From: Fonticula-like sp. SCN 57-25
Taxonomy: Eukaryota > Nucleariida > Rotosphaerida
NCBI GenBank assembly: GCA_001724245.1
Contig: MEDX01000002.1
Span: forward strand, 1 to 64,000
Length of the DNA: 64,000 nucleotides
Direction: 5' to 3'
The notes below the pieces were generated by a model, which saw only the letters and a list, made by a program, of their open reading frames with translations, ran no database searches and had not been told where the DNA came from. Shown piece after piece: positions 45,276 to 57,121 of the stretch. The stretch's first letter is position 1. Each line of letters begins with the position of its first letter. The translations under genes were made by a program, and so were the position numbers.

Positions 45276-47905
45276 TTACGCGCTGCTTGCCTCGGCAGCC
45301 TTGGCAGCCTTGGCAGCCTTTTCCGCGGCCTTGGCGGCCTTTGCGGCGGCCGCCTCGGCCTTTTTGATCGCATCAGCAGCCTTTTTCGCCGCATCGGCCT
45401 CCTTCTTGAGCTGCCTCTCGATCTCGCGCTGCACAAAAAATAACAACAAAAATAACGCAAATGGTCAGTTTTTATCGTAAATATAATAATTTTCGCACGT
45501 CGATCTTTTCCTGCCTTTCGCGGATGAGCGTCTCGCGGCTATCGAGCTTGATCAGCGCCTTTTGACCCTTGGGGCGATCCTCGAGGCGAACGCCAAGCTC
45601 GACAAGCTCAACGTCGCGGAAACGGTCGCACAGCGCAAAGATGTCGTTCGCCTCCTTTTTGTCGCGCAGCATCGCGCGCACTTCGTCGCGGAAAGCGGCC
45701 AAAGCTTCGAGGAAAGGCAAAACCTTTTCTTCCAACTGGCGGGAAATGTGTCAGCAAATGGATCTGATTGGTTGAAATTGCGTACATTGGCGCCGCCGAG
45801 GCTCGATGCCGATCCAAAGCCAATGTCGTCCGATCCCGACTCGACAACGCCGAAAATCTATAAAAAACGGCATTTCAGCACACAAAAAAAGGTGTTTCAT
45901 TGTCGTACGCGAAGCATGCGCGTGATGTAGCGCGCGATCTTGGCGAGCACCGCCGTGCACGGCCGATCCGTGTGCGACATGACGTACACGTTGGACATCC
46001 TCACCATCTCGAGCAGCAGCTGCAGCGCCGTGCGCGTATCAATAGAGTCGCACATTGCCTCGTGAACGCGCTGCTGCGCATCCAAAAATCCCTGCAAAAG
46101 CGCGCGCTCATCTGCCGCGTAGTTGTGCCCGCCGACCGCAATGTCGTTCTTGTGCTCGCGGAGCAGCGCCTGCAGACCCGAAAAGTAGTTTTTAAAGGTC
46201 GTCTCAACGCCAATAGCCTGTTCCATAGACTCTTTCTTATAGTCAAGAATCGCCGCCCAGTCGTGCATGAGGAACAAGATGCGAATCTGGCGCGCCGTAT
46301 ACTTTTCCAGCGCCTCGCGGATCGACACAAAGTTCTTGAGCGACTTTGACATCTTTTGGCCCTCAATATGAAGATGGCCAGCGTGCAAAAAGTAGTTCAC
46401 CCATTGGTCGTTGCAGTGGAACGCTTCTGATTGGGCGAGCTCGTTGTCATGGTGAGGGAAGGAAAGGTCGATGCCGCCGCCGTGGATGTCGAGCGTGCCG
46501 CCGAGAACGTCGCTCGCCATCGCAGAGCACTCAATGTGCCAGCCAGGGCGGCCCTGCAGTGCACAGTCAGCGCTAAAATAACTTCAAATAGCAGCAAAAG
46601 TTTAAAAATAGCAACAAAAACGGACCTTGCTCCACGGCGAGTCCCACTCTGGCTCGCCCGGCTTGGACGCCTTCCACAGCGCAAAGTCGGCCGGGTCGCG
46701 CTTTTCGCCGCCGGCAAGACTGATTGAGCCTTCGCCTTCCTCGATGAGCTGCACGTTGAACGCCGATTTGGGCTCGAGCTTGGCGTAGTGGTGGTGCGCG
46801 TCGCCGTCAAACTTGCGCGTGTCAAAGTAGACCGACCCGCCGCTCTCGTAGGCAAAGCCCTCGTCGAGGATCTTTTGGGTAAAGTCGACGATGTTCGGGA
46901 CGTACTCGGTGACGCGCGTCAGAATGTCGGGGCGGCGAACGCCGAGCGCGGTCATGTCTTCCATGTACTTTTCTTCCCAGTACATGGTCAGCTTGCGCGA
47001 GATCTCGTGATCCGTCACCGTCGCGCCCTTCTGTGGTCACGTGTAAGAGCAAGATCATCTGAAAAGCATCCGTACCTGCTTGTCGAGATGGGCAGCGAGA
47101 ATGTCGCGCGCGGCCTCGTAGACAATGACGCTCTCGGCCAATGGGAGAGCGCCGTTCGCGAGCAGGGCACGTGCGTTCTTCAGGGCGGCCGAAAGTGCCT
47201 CGGCCGTGTCAAAGTTCATCTTGAGCTTGGCATCGGTCTTGAGGCGATCAGCAAAGGCGGGCGTGGCCACGTGGGAGGCGTAGTCGGTGCCCTTGGGGAC
47301 GCCGAGGCGCGCCTCGACAAAGGCGGTCCAGAGGGACTCGAGCTCGCTCGCGATCTCGGCGGTGACCTGGGGGTTGGCGGCGACGTGCGCGTCAAACAGG
47401 TAGTTTTGGCGAGCGCGGACAATGATCTGCGCAAAATTAGACCAAAGAAAAGAGGAAAAGAAAAAGCGCACCTTGTCGTCAATGTCGGTGATGTTCATCT
47501 GGTAGAGAACGTCATAGTTAAAGTACTCTTCCATCACGCGGCGCAGAATGTCAAAGGTGATGTAGGCACTAGAAGCAAGAGTCAGGACCAGGGATCGATA
47601 GCGATGCTGCGTACCGCGCATGGCCCATGTGAGACGCGTCATAGACGGTCGGGCCGCACACATACCACAGAACGCGGCGGCCGTTCTGGGGAACAAAGTC
47701 GACCTAATGTCGGGATTGTGAGCCAGGTAAGATCAAAGAAAAAAAAGGACGCACCTTGGACTGGGTGAGGCTGTTGAGCAGCTTGAGGCCCGTGGGAGCG
47801 GCGCCAGACGGAGTGGGCTATGGTAGTCATGTTAACAACCGTTTGGCACGTAAAGAGCAAGCGTACCTGAACCCAGCCGGCCCTTTTGCGAGGCTGCGCC
47901 GACAT
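45276..47905 (-). CDS. CARS1: cysteinyl-tRNA synthetase (cytosolic)
   Basis: Ten exons (minus): 47905-47867, 47817-47755, 47703-47615, 47568-47472, 47426-47076, 47030-46626, 46553-45909, 45857-45786, 45735-45499, 45428-45276; 716 aa. Class I synthetase charging tRNA-Cys. Motifs: [17 protein letters not shown] (zinc Cys and HIGH box), [46 protein letters not shown] (zinc site), [11 protein letters not shown] (KMSKS). The insertion around [20 protein letters not shown] is the eukaryotic one. The C-terminus is a charged coil ending in an Ala/Lys repeat ([20 protein letters not shown]). Exon 1 encodes only 13 residues. Confidence 0.96.
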
Positions 47906-48394
47906 CGGTGGCGTGCTTGGAGTGCAAGTCGACGCAATGAAAGTGTCGGTTTAAAACTCACTCGTGATTTTTGTTGAAACGCTTCAACGATGGTGACCGT
48001 TGCGTAATAGTATATAATAGGTACAAAGTATAGAGTGTTGCGTGCGCATGCGCATAGTATATTACGTTTACTATTATAGTGCAGCATACTTTTATGCTTA
48101 CTTTCCACAGAAAGCGCACTATTCGACTACGTCGCTACTTTGACTGATTTTCGCTGATTTCTCTGATCGAATCATAAGTCGGTTTCAGACTGACTTTCGT
48201 TACTTTTTCGTGACCCGTGTGCCCGGTACGTCGTCGATGGCCGAGATGGACAAAGGGATCAAATTGGCGTGTAAGACTGTACTAAAGTGCAGTGTTCTTG
48301 TCGAGCTTTGACGTCGTTTTACCTTTCTTTTTTTCTGTTTTTATTGGCGCAATTCTGACGTTTTATTCGGTTAGGATTTCCCTCGGAACTCGAC
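47906..48394. promoter_or_regulatory. divergent region CARS / QCR9 with GTCGGTTT copies and a possible spliced uORF
   Basis: GTCGGTTT at 47944-47951 and 48178-48185. ATG at 48237 opens a short frame that would be cut by a 5'UTR intron (GTAAGA donor at 48271, TAG acceptor ending 48374) to end at TGA after 11 codons. Confidence 0.45.
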
Positions 48395-48727
48395 ATGTCT
48401 GGCCAGAACGGTGGTCTCGTGAACAGCGTGAGCCGCGTCGCTTACTTTGGCTTCCTCCGCCGCAACTCGGTACGCTTTAAACACCATTTTTAACACGCCT
48501 TTTCTTTGCCTTTGGCTGACGCTTTACGCAAAGGTGTTCGTTACCGGCATCCTTGTTGGCGCCTTTGCCTTTGAGATTGGCTTCGACAAGGTCACCAAGA
48601 ACTACTTCCAGAGCCTCAACACTGGCGTACGTACCGCATATTTCCCTTAGTTTTTTTGTTCTAACGTGGCTTTTTTGCGGTTCTGCAGAAGTCGTTTGAG
48701 GAGATTTACCCCAAGTTTGTCCAGTAA
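48395..48727 (+). CDS. QCR9: cytochrome bc1 complex subunit 9 (QCR9/UQCR10)
   Basis: Exons: 48395-48469, 48534-48626, 48689-48727; 68 aa. Small single-helix subunit of respiratory complex III. Seen: VAYFGFLRRNSVFVTGILVG, AFAFEIGFDKVTKNYFQSLN, GKSFEEIYPKFVQ. The R-R-N-S/T-x-F entry to the helix and the FE-x-x-FD segment fit the family. Regulated perhaps by a spliced upstream ORF. The ATG follows the 5'UTR acceptor by 20 nt. Confidence 0.85.
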
Positions 48728-49187
48728 GCGCGAATGTGCTGTCTGTTATAATAAATCATTCTGAACTTATGGCTCCTTTTCCTTTGCTTCCTTTGCTTAT
48801 TTAACGACGAAAGGATGTTTTTATGTGTATGTTGGCCTGTTATTTTCCATTTTTGAATGGGAAGTGGGCCACAGACATGCAGGATCCACCTATCACATGC
48901 ACGTACAAGAGGCCTTTCAACCAAAAAGCATAGTTATTTTCCCTATTTTTTCATATTCTATTACAATAAGCCACTCTTTTGGTCCTCTTTACACCTCTTT
49001 TACTATCAATTATGCGCTCCAATTCGCCCTTTTGCCTCAATTATCTCGTCATTTCCTATCGTTTCTTGACCATTGTCAGCCAATCTTAATCACTGATTAA
49101 CAGTCAAAACATCCAGAAAGATCTTTTGCTTGTTTGGCGGGCTTTTCAGAGTGCGTGCGGGGCGGGCGCCGCGGGCAGATTACCGCG
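48728..49187. other. intergenic region QCR9 to HSF, no gene seen
   Basis: AT-rich. A palindrome AAAGATCTTT lies near 49113. No convincing heat-shock element (alternating GAA/TTC triplets) was found. Confidence 0.4.
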
Positions 49188-50502
49188 ATGAATCCCCAGC
49201 GCGCGCCTCCCTACTCTAGCGAAGCAGAGTCCGGGGCGATTGACAGCTCTTCCGACGAGGACGACAGTCTCGGCGCGTCGTCGTCGTCGTCATCGTCAGG
49301 CAGCGGCGGCCGGCATCGGGATGCCGCGGGGTTGCCTGGCGGAGATGTCGGCTTTCCCGGCAGCGGCAAAGGTGCGCCACGCCGCTCTTTCCTAGTGTCA
49401 TTCTAACACTTTTCACAGTGGCCGCGTTTATAGCAAAGCTCTACATGATGGTGGACGATGAAAAGTACCAGTCGCTTATCCACTGGAACAGCACGAGCGG
49501 ATTCGTGGTTGTGAATCCCGACGAGTTTGCGCATCACGTCCTTCCGCAGTACTTTAAGCACAACAATTTTGCCTCATTTGTTCGGCAGCTCAACATGTAC
49601 GGCTTTCACAAAGTCAAGGACTTTGGCGTCGGCGGCGGCGACGCGGCATCCTCCTCGGCATCGGCATCGTCATCGCCGAATGATCCGAGCTGGGAATTTT
49701 CTCACGCCATGTTCCGCCGCGGCAAGAAGCATCAGCTGCACGACATCAAGCGCAAGGTACCAGCGCGCTCCTTTGCCTCAATCAAGGTCGATGCCGAGCA
49801 GCAGGAAGGCATGCACGCCATGAGCGGCCGCGTCGGATCCCTCGAGGACCGGCACAAGTACCTCAATGACAGCACGCAATCGCTCTATGATGAGCTGATC
49901 GCGTGCAAGCAGCAGCTCTATGTGCAGCAGCAGGCGCTTCAGCAGGTCGTCGGCTTTCTTCAATCGGCATTCGGTGATGGTACGTGATCATCTTGGCGGA
50001 TGTCTGGCATGAGTAGATGACTGTGTCATTGTTGTCATTGAAAGTTGCTTGGTATCATTGGTATCATTGATATCATTGATATTTGTTATAGTTTATTGGT
50101 ACTTTTGTGGTGTTATTGGTGTTTTTAGTAGTACTTTTAGTGTTACTTTCCAATATTTTCTTTGGTATTTGTATTGATACATTGATAATAATTCTTATTG
50201 GTACATGTACTTTGATACTCTTTTGCTTGTACTTGTACCTTCATCCCTGCCTTCTCATTGGCCATTCCTTCAATTTCCTCCTTATTTCTCCCATTTTCTG
50301 ACCAATCGCAGGCGACCGCCCTTCCAAACGCCCCCGCTTCTCCCTCGACCCCGACATTGACAACGATCTCCGCCGCGCCACTCCCAAACCCGACGCCACT
50401 CTCGAGCTCGACGCGGCACTCGTCGCCAGCCTCCTGCTGCCACGTGGCGCAGCTCAGTATTCGCCGCCGACGCCGCCCCAGGGGCCACCAAAGAAAATGT
50501 GA
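49188..50502 (+). CDS. heat shock factor-type transcription factor
   Basis: Exons: 49188-49371, 49419-49979, 50312-50502; 311 aa. Residues 1-60 are Ser/Glu/Asp/Gly-rich. The HSF DNA-binding domain spans about residues 62-165: AAFIAKLYMMVDDEKYQSLI, FAHHVLPQYFKHNNFASFVRQL (recognition helix), NMYGFHKVKDF, FSHAMFRRGKKHQLHDIKRK. A Gly/Ser-rich wing insert is at about 128-145. Then a heptad oligomerisation region (LEDRHKYLNDSTQSLYDELI, QQLYVQQQALQQVVGFLQ). The third exon has a basic KRPR stretch and a Pro-rich end. Whether it is stress-responsive or developmental is not visible. Confidence 0.95.
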
Positions 50503-51129
50503 GGAGCAAAGTGACCACAGTTTCATATTCAGTTTGGATCCAGTGGTGGGCGGATGTGCTGCCGGCCACCGTGTGTGCCTTTTGCCGATTTGGTAATGGG
50601 TGTTTATTGGAATGTTTGGACGCCCGACTCGATTCGCTGTGTCGGGTGATTAATATAATGCGAACATAAGTGAATTTAAAGGGTAAGGGCATAGGATCAG
50701 TGCACAGAATAGAGGAAAAGTTTACTTTATATGACACCAATGATACTCAAGAGTGCACTGTATCAGTACTCATATTCAAGAGTGTATGGAATACTGTATG
50801 AAATACGGATCAATATTGATAATCAAGTGTGATTTGTGTCAGTACTGTTCACTGATACATGTGTGTCACACCAGTACATACTCATCCTCTATCTGATAGC
50901 CGATACCCTCTCTGATAATTTATCTGATACTCTATCTGATACCCTATCTAATATCCATACTGATAATTTATCTGATACTCTATCTGTACCAATATCAGTA
51001 CTGATAATTTATCTGATACTCTATCTGATATCCAATTCCCTATCTAATACCAATTCTATTCCCAATTCACTCCATTACCATTCTTCTTTGCTACGCAATT
51101 GTATTGACTCTTCAATAGAAACCATTTTC
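50503..51129. repeat. convergent intergenic with tandem GATACTCTATCT units
   Basis: From about 50735 to 51060: CAGTACTCATATTCAAGAG-type units, then TCTGATACTCTA and TCTGATAATTTA. No gene seen. Confidence 0.75.
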
Positions 51130-54100
51130 TTACAACGCCGTAAACGACCTCTCCCCCTTTTCCTCCCTCTGCCCCTCCTGCAGCGCCACACCACCCACAA
51201 CACTCTGCTGACTCACCACTTGACTTGTCACGTGACCATTTTGCTGACTCACCACTTGACCCCCAATCGCATTCTGAGCACCGACGGCCGCACTTGCCGC
51301 CGCCGCCGCCGCGTTAAATGTCTCGATCTGCTTCTGCAGCGCCACGCGATCCGCCGCGAGCTGCGTCCGGTGACGCGCCAAGTGCCGCCGCTCAGTTTCA
51401 AGCTGCGTTTCCATCGTCTCAAAGTGCGCCAACTTGATCTCGAGCTTGCGAAGTTGAAGTTCAACGACAGCGGCGACTTCGCGTTGCATCCGTCGCTCTT
51501 CAATTTCGGCAAGTGTCAAGGCGCGGGCGGCGGCGGCGCCAAAGGCAGCGCCAGCGGCACGAAGTTGAGCAGATTCGCTGGGGGCCACGTGGGCGGGGTC
51601 AGCGGGTTTTTCACTGTCCACTTCCATCGCATCATCTTCTTTTTTCTCTTCTTGAGGGGCAGCTGAATCGGACTTTTCATCCTTCTTGTCTTGTTGAGGG
51701 GCAGCCACATCAGACTTGTCTCCCTTCTTGCCATCTTCTTGAGGGGCAGCCAGACGGGCCTTGCGTTCTTCCGCAAGTGCTCGAAGTGCCGCTTGGGCCG
51801 CGCATGCTGCCACGTTGGGACTCACCGAGCTGGCCAAAAACGCCATAACAGTCATAACAGGGTTCTCTGCGCGCGTAAACGGCATTGTCGTCGCCGCCGC
51901 CGCCGCGATCGCCATCGATCCCGACAGATTCCCACCCCCCCCTTGCTGCATCACCGACTGCGCGATCGGCGCCGATGCCGGCTCGAGGAACGGATCTTCG
52001 ATGGGCAGCTGCAAAAAGTGCAGCAAGCACTGCTCGCGCGTGCGCGTCCCGACATGCTCAGCCACCTTATTCCAGTCCTCTTGAAACATTTCAATGCCCT
52101 CGAGCAGCAAAAACACTTCCTGCTCTGTCCACGCATCCTGCGTGTCGTGCCGCATCGCCGCCGTGTGCATGCGCACAAAGTCGCCCGAAAACATGGTGTG
52201 CGGAAAGCGACCCTCGAGGAAACAATTGGCGCACAGGTCAAACGGCTTGTCGCGCGCCGCGTGGTAGCGGTACCCCGCGATCAGCACACCGCACGACCAA
52301 CAATGCACACTGTCGCGCTTCCCCGCCGGCACACTCGCCAGCCGATCGCTGCTCACATTCGCCGACGCAGATCCGCCAGTGGCAAAAATGTCGCCCTTAA
52401 AGTCGAGCGAGCCCGTCACGCGCGGCGCCGCCACCGACGACCCCACCCCACTCTGCGCCTGCACTTGCCCACTTTGCCCGCCCTGCGCGCCGCCCGCGCC
52501 ACTGACAGCGTTGCCAGGCTTGGCCGCCGCGCCAATGGCCGTCGGCCTAAACAGCTCGAGCCCCTCTGGCACTTCCGCCGTCACCTCAAAGTGCGCCGTG
52601 AACGACGGCCCCATTGGCGACGGCCGCGTGTCCGGGTCCACCTGGTGGTTGATCAGCCCCCACTGCTCGAGAAAGGCGTGCACGCGGATGATGGCGCACA
52701 CGTCGCCGGTCAGGTTGCGGCGGCAGGCGGTGACGGTGAGGTACTCGTCGGGGTTGAGGCGGTACGTGTTGATCATAAAGTCGCGGTACTCTTTGTAGAT
52801 GGAGGGGGTTTTGGAGCGGTTGCGCTTGTTGAAGAATTCGGGAAGGGATCGGCTCTCAATCTGAAGGGGGCAATGGGGTTAGGAAAAGTAGCGAAAGAAG
52901 GGGAAGAGAAGAGGGAAAGAGGTATACAATGCACAAGTACATGATACAAAGTATAAGAAAAGTACATGACAAGTACATGATACAGAGTACATGATACAGA
53001 GTACGTGATACAGAGTACAAGTACATGATACCAAGAAAAAGTTCACAATACCAAGTACACAATACCATACCAAGTACATGATATCAAGTATCCAGTACAT
53101 GACACCAAAGTACATGATACAAAGTACATGATACAAAGTACACAACACAATACAAATTACATGATACATAGTACATGATACAAAGTACATGATACAAAGT
53201 ACAAGATATACAAGATACCATACAAGTACAAGTCAAGTACATGATACCAAGTACATGATACCAAGTACAAGTACAAACCAAATTCCATACAGCTACACCA
53301 CACCAATATCCACAAATTCCACTTGACCACAATTGCGTACATCGTTGATTTGATCAAAAGAGAACCACGCCGCATACGACGGAATCACCAACGCCCTCTT
53401 TTGCTGCGCCATCCTCGCCTCCACCTCCTCCTGCTCCGCCGCATCCACTTCAGTTCCATTCCCGCTACTCGCCACCTCACCACTGATGCTTGCCGGCGCA
53501 CGCGGCTCAGTGACGACGACCGGCGGGTGACCGGGGCCTTCCGACATGTTGCCGCTCGACAGGTTGGCCGTCGTGCCCGTCGGCAGCGGCTCGAGCTCAA
53601 TGGTGCGCCGTCCCGACTGTTTCATTTTTCCGGCTTCGGCTTGCAGGTCGACGGCGGCGGCGGGCGTCTCGAGCAGCGCGTCGGCGGTCGGCTCGGGCGC
53701 CGACGAGCGCGCGCGCTTCCTGGGCGCGCTCTCGTCGTCGTTGGCGGCGGACGCGGCGGCGGCGCGGCGGTTTTTCGCGTCGCGCGAGGCGGCGGACTTG
53801 GCGGGCGACGCCGCCTTGGTGCTGCTGCTGCTGGCGGCAGCGTCGGCGGCGTCGTCCTCGACCTCATAGTCCTCCTCGTTCATCCACTCGTTGAACTTTG
53901 CGCTGTCGAGCAGCCAGCGCGCAGAGACGCGCCAGCGGCCGCTGTGCGGGGGGGCGGGCTCGGGGTCGCCGGCGTCGGATTCGGGGACCCACGCGTCGTG
54001 GCTGTCGGGAAAGTACCACCAGTGGACGAGCGAGCGGGCGCCGGATCGCTCGAGCGTGCGGAACCAATCATCGTCATCGGCTTCTTCGGGGGCTTCAAAG

Positions 54101-54728
54101 GGGAAGAGCTCGTGAGTGATGTCGGAGGCCGAGCCGCCGACTTGCGCGCCGAGACGCTCGGCGGTGGCGCGAAGGGATGCCGCGGCATCAGACGGGATGT
54201 CGGGATGCAGCTGGATCACGGGGGAGCGCAAAAGACCGGCGGACTTGAGCGAGGCCGTGATGCCCATAAAAAGATCAATGTAGACGGAGCGGCGAGAGGG
54301 GGTCTGGAGATCAAGGCGGCGGAGATCGTTCGCGTGCTTCCACTCGAAAAGCTGGCGAAGGATCAGGGCGAGCGCGCCATTCGGGCGGTAATCCTTGAAA
54401 AGCTTGGTGGGAATGCGGACAATCGGCGGATCCTTGGCGGTCTTGCCGAGCGCATCTTCCTGGAATTGCTGAAGTGAAGCAGTGAGAAGAGAAAGCTCCT
54501 TGTTTGTCGGTTTCTATTAACAATAAAATGTTAATCTTCTGCGCAGGAGGGAAAACTACCACCAAACGGGCAGTGATTTCAGCAATCGAAAAAACGCACC
54601 TTGTCCTGCTCAAAGAGATGCGCCGACGACTTTTCAAGCGCAACGCGAATTGGCTCAAAAAGGTCCTGCGTCTCCTTTGCCTCGTAGTAGCGAAGGTCAG
54701 CGCCGCCCGTGCGCTGATGCGGCGCCAT
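51130..54728 (-). CDS. SWI3/SMARCC subunit of SWI/SNF chromatin remodeller
   Basis: Exons (minus): 54728-54600, 54513-53341, 52860-51130; 1010 aa. Scaffold subunit of SWI/SNF. N-terminal conserved module: PIVRIPTKLFKDYRPNGALA, DLRRLDLQTPSRRSVYID, ITHELFPFEAPEE and LVHWWYFPDSHDAWV. SWIRM at about residues 415-515 (IESRSLPEFFNKRNRSKTPS, YRLNPDEYLTVTACRRNLTG). ZZ-like zinc finger at about 619-655 (HCWSCGVLIAGYRYH, FDLCANC), as in Swi3/Rsc8 relatives. SANT at about 675-725 (DAWTEQEVFLLLEGIEMF, HVGTRTREQCLLHFLQLP). The tail is a Lys/Asp/Glu/Ala-rich stretch plus a long coiled coil (EIEERRMQREVAAVVELQLR). The second intron (480 bp) is a tandem array. Confidence 0.95.
52900..53290. repeat. tandem array in SWI3 intron 2 (AAGTACATGATACA units)
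   Basis: About 25 degenerate units AAGTACATGATACA/CCAAGTAC across intron 52861-53340. Confidence 0.85.
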
Positions 54729-55288
54729 GGTGGCCTGTCCTTTCACCCGACCGACCTGAACGCGCGCGCGAAAAAAGGTGGGTGCAAAGTGTGATATGCG
54801 TCTCTATTCACTTGGCATCTTTAATTGCATCAGATCTGATTCCTGATTTCGTCTGATTCCCGCCGAAACATCCTTTTCTTTCTGGCTGATGATGCCCGGC
54901 CTTTGGATGCGCAGATGGTGAAGGCGCATCGCCAGGTTCAGCGTCACCGAGCGGTGCGCCGAATCCACGGCGGCCCCTACAACCGCCTTAATGTGTTTCT
55001 TTTCGTTATTGTACCCATATTTAATGGCCAATATGACTCTTTTGTGCCTCATTTCTGCCTATTCTCTGCGCATAAATACTCTTCAATTTTTGTCTTCTAA
55101 ATGCATTTGACGGCATGCGAGATACAAAACCGAGCAAAACATGGTACAAAACGGCTTGACAAAATACGCTTGTCCGTGCTGGAACAAAACACAAATCCAC
55201 TTTGGATAAAACCACCATCAAAATCGAAATATCGCATCATGAAAAATAACAGGCTAGGTGCGGCAAACAAACGCAATCACGTGACGAC
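54729..55288. other. intergenic region with one weak small ORF
   Basis: An ATG at 54915 opens a 62-codon frame to 55100 beginning MVKAHRQVQRHRAVRRIHGG. Its first 30 codons are GC-rich and basic, the rest AT-rich and unlike a protein, so it may be a first exon or nothing. The position, divergent from SWI3, fits the local pattern of gene pairs. Confidence 0.25.
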
Positions 55289-57121
55289 CTACTTGGTCGC
55301 GTCGATCGACTGCCTCAACGTGTCCTTGTACGAAATGATGTCGCCCTCCCAGCGCGTGATGGTCCCCTTGTCGCAGATCCAAATCTCCTCGGCCACCTGG
55401 TTGATCAGGCGGAAATCGTGACTCACGAGCACGACGCCGCCCTCAAAGTCGTTGATGGCCGCCGCGAGCGAGTCGATCGTCTCGAGGTCCAAGTGGTTGG
55501 TCGGCTCGTCGAGCAGCAGGAGGTGAGGCTGCAGCTGCGCGAGCCACGCAAAGATGATGCGGCAGCGCTGGCCGTCCGACAGGTTGCGGATGATGGTCGT
55601 CTGCTCCTTGCCAGTGATGCCAAAGCGGCCGACGAGGCGGCGCATGTCCTCCTCGGTGAGCACGTTCGGGAACGTCTTGTGCATCCAGTCGAGCGGCGTC
55701 ATGTTCATGTCGAGGATGTCCTGAAGGTGCTGGTGGTAGCGAGCGACCTTGAGGTGCATGTGGCGGCGGATCTGGCCCTTGGTGGGGGTCAGCTCGCCGT
55801 CCAGCAGCTTGAGAAGCGTCGACTTGCCGGCGCCGTTCGGGCCCACGAGCGCCACGCGCGTGTCGAGGTCAATGCCAAAGTCAAGGTCGTTGTAGATCGG
55901 CGGCGTGCCGTTCTGGTAGTCAAAGGCAACGTTCTGGATCATGAGCACCGGCGGCGGGAGCTTGCCGCAGTCAGGGAAGGAGAACTGGAGCACGCGGTCC
56001 TTGACGACCTGCTCAGTGAGGCCGCTCGAGACGACCTTGCTGAGGAGCTTCTCCTTACTCTTGGCCTGGCGGGCGAGCTTGGCGTTACCGTGACCGAAGC
56101 GCGCAATGTACTCCTTCATGTGCTTGATCTGGTCCTGCTCCCACTGGTAGCGCTTGTTCTGGTTCTCCTCGAGCTCAGAGCGCGTCTTGATGAACTGGTC
56201 ATAGTTGCCAGAGTAGTACTTGAGCTGCTTCTGCTGCATGTGGATGATGTTGGTGCACACGCCGTTCAAAAAGTCCTGCGAGTGCGAGATGAGCACCAGG
56301 ATGCGGTTGTACTTGCTGAGCTCCTCCTCGAGCCACACGCAGGCCTCGAGATCCAGATGGTTGGTCGGCTCGTCGAGAAGAAGGAGCGCGGGGCGGACAA
56401 AGAGCGCGCGGGCGAGCGCGATACGCATGCGCCAACCTCCGGAAAAGTCGCGCGTCTTCTTGGCCTGCATCGCCTTGGTGAAGCCGAGACCGGCAAGCAG
56501 CTTGGCGGCGCGCGTCTCGGCAACCTCAGCGTCGAGCTCGTCAAGGCGCTCGTACAGGGTCATGAGGTAGTCGCTCTCGGCGCCCTCGGTGGCGATGACG
56601 CGCTCGGTCTCGGCCTCGAGCCAGAGACGCTCAGAGTCGACCTCCATGACGCACTCGAGCGCGGTCTTGTCCGACGCCTCGATCTCAGACTTGAGGTGGA
56701 AAATGTCAATGTGGTTGGGGATGGGGAGGTCGCGCTCGCCGAGGGACGCGAGCAGCGTCGACTTGCCGCATCCGTTGGCGCCAATGAGACCATAGCGGCG
56801 GCCACAGTTGAGGTCGACCTTGGAGTCGGTCAGCAGCTCCACACCATAGTACGTGATCGAAAAGTTGTGGATCTGGACGTCGCGCGACTGCATGTGCGAC
56901 GTGATCTGGCCCGTCACCGTGCGCGCGGCGGCGGCCTCGGCGGCGCTGATCTCCTCGACGCCAATTGGGCTGCTGCTGCGAGGCGTATCGGAAGCGGTGC
57001 CGGGCTGCGAGTCGTTGATGTCGAGGTCATCCATGGCCTGCTCGGCAGTCTTGCCCTTGCCGACGGTCGTGCTCTTCTCCTTCTTCTTCAGAGCGCGCTT
57101 CTTGGCAGCATCAGACACCAT
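55289..57121 (-). CDS. ABCF2: ABC-F ATPase, Arb1/ABCF2 type
   Basis: Single exon, 610 aa, the expected length. Soluble twin-ATPase without membrane domains, involved in ribosome biogenesis and quality control. Lys-rich N-terminus ([17 protein letters not shown]). ABC1: Walker [10 protein letters not shown], signature [16 protein letters not shown], Walker [13 protein letters not shown]. Linker arm ([20 protein letters not shown]). ABC2: [35 protein letters not shown], and the switch His in VLVSHDFRL. Catalytic Glu is present in both sites. The frame extends upstream only to a TTG; the ATG at 57121 is used. Intronless, unlike most neighbours. Confidence 0.97.
   Translation of the reverse strand: MVSDAAKKRALKKKEKSTTVGKGKTAEQAMDDLDINDSQPGTASDTPRSSSPIGVEEISAAEAAAARTVTGQITSHMQSRDVQIHNFSITYYGVELLTDSKVDLNCGRRYGLIGANGCGKSTLLASLGERDLPIPNHIDIFHLKSEIEASDKTALECVMEVDSERLWLEAETERVIATEGAESDYLMTLYERLDELDAEVAETRAAKLLAGLGFTKAMQAKKTRDFSGGWRMRIALARALFVRPALLLLDEPTNHLDLEACVWLEEELSKYNRILVLISHSQDFLNGVCTNIIHMQQKQLKYYSGNYDQFIKTRSELEENQNKRYQWEQDQIKHMKEYIARFGHGNAKLARQAKSKEKLLSKVVSSGLTEQVVKDRVLQFSFPDCGKLPPPVLMIQNVAFDYQNGTPPIYNDLDFGIDLDTRVALVGPNGAGKSTLLKLLDGELTPTKGQIRRHMHLKVARYHQHLQDILDMNMTPLDWMHKTFPNVLTEEDMRRLVGRFGITGKEQTTIIRNLSDGQRCRIIFAWLAQLQPHLLLLDEPTNHLDLETIDSLAAAINDFEGGVVLVSHDFRLINQVAEEIWICDKGTITRWEGDIISYKDTLRQSIDATK

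Noticed and set aside
51691-54477. Plus-strand frames of 417 and 384 codons (51691-52944, 53323-54477)
   Set aside because: Antisense shadows of the SWI3 exons; Arg/Ala/Gly-rich content from codon bias, and the second reads through an intron boundary.
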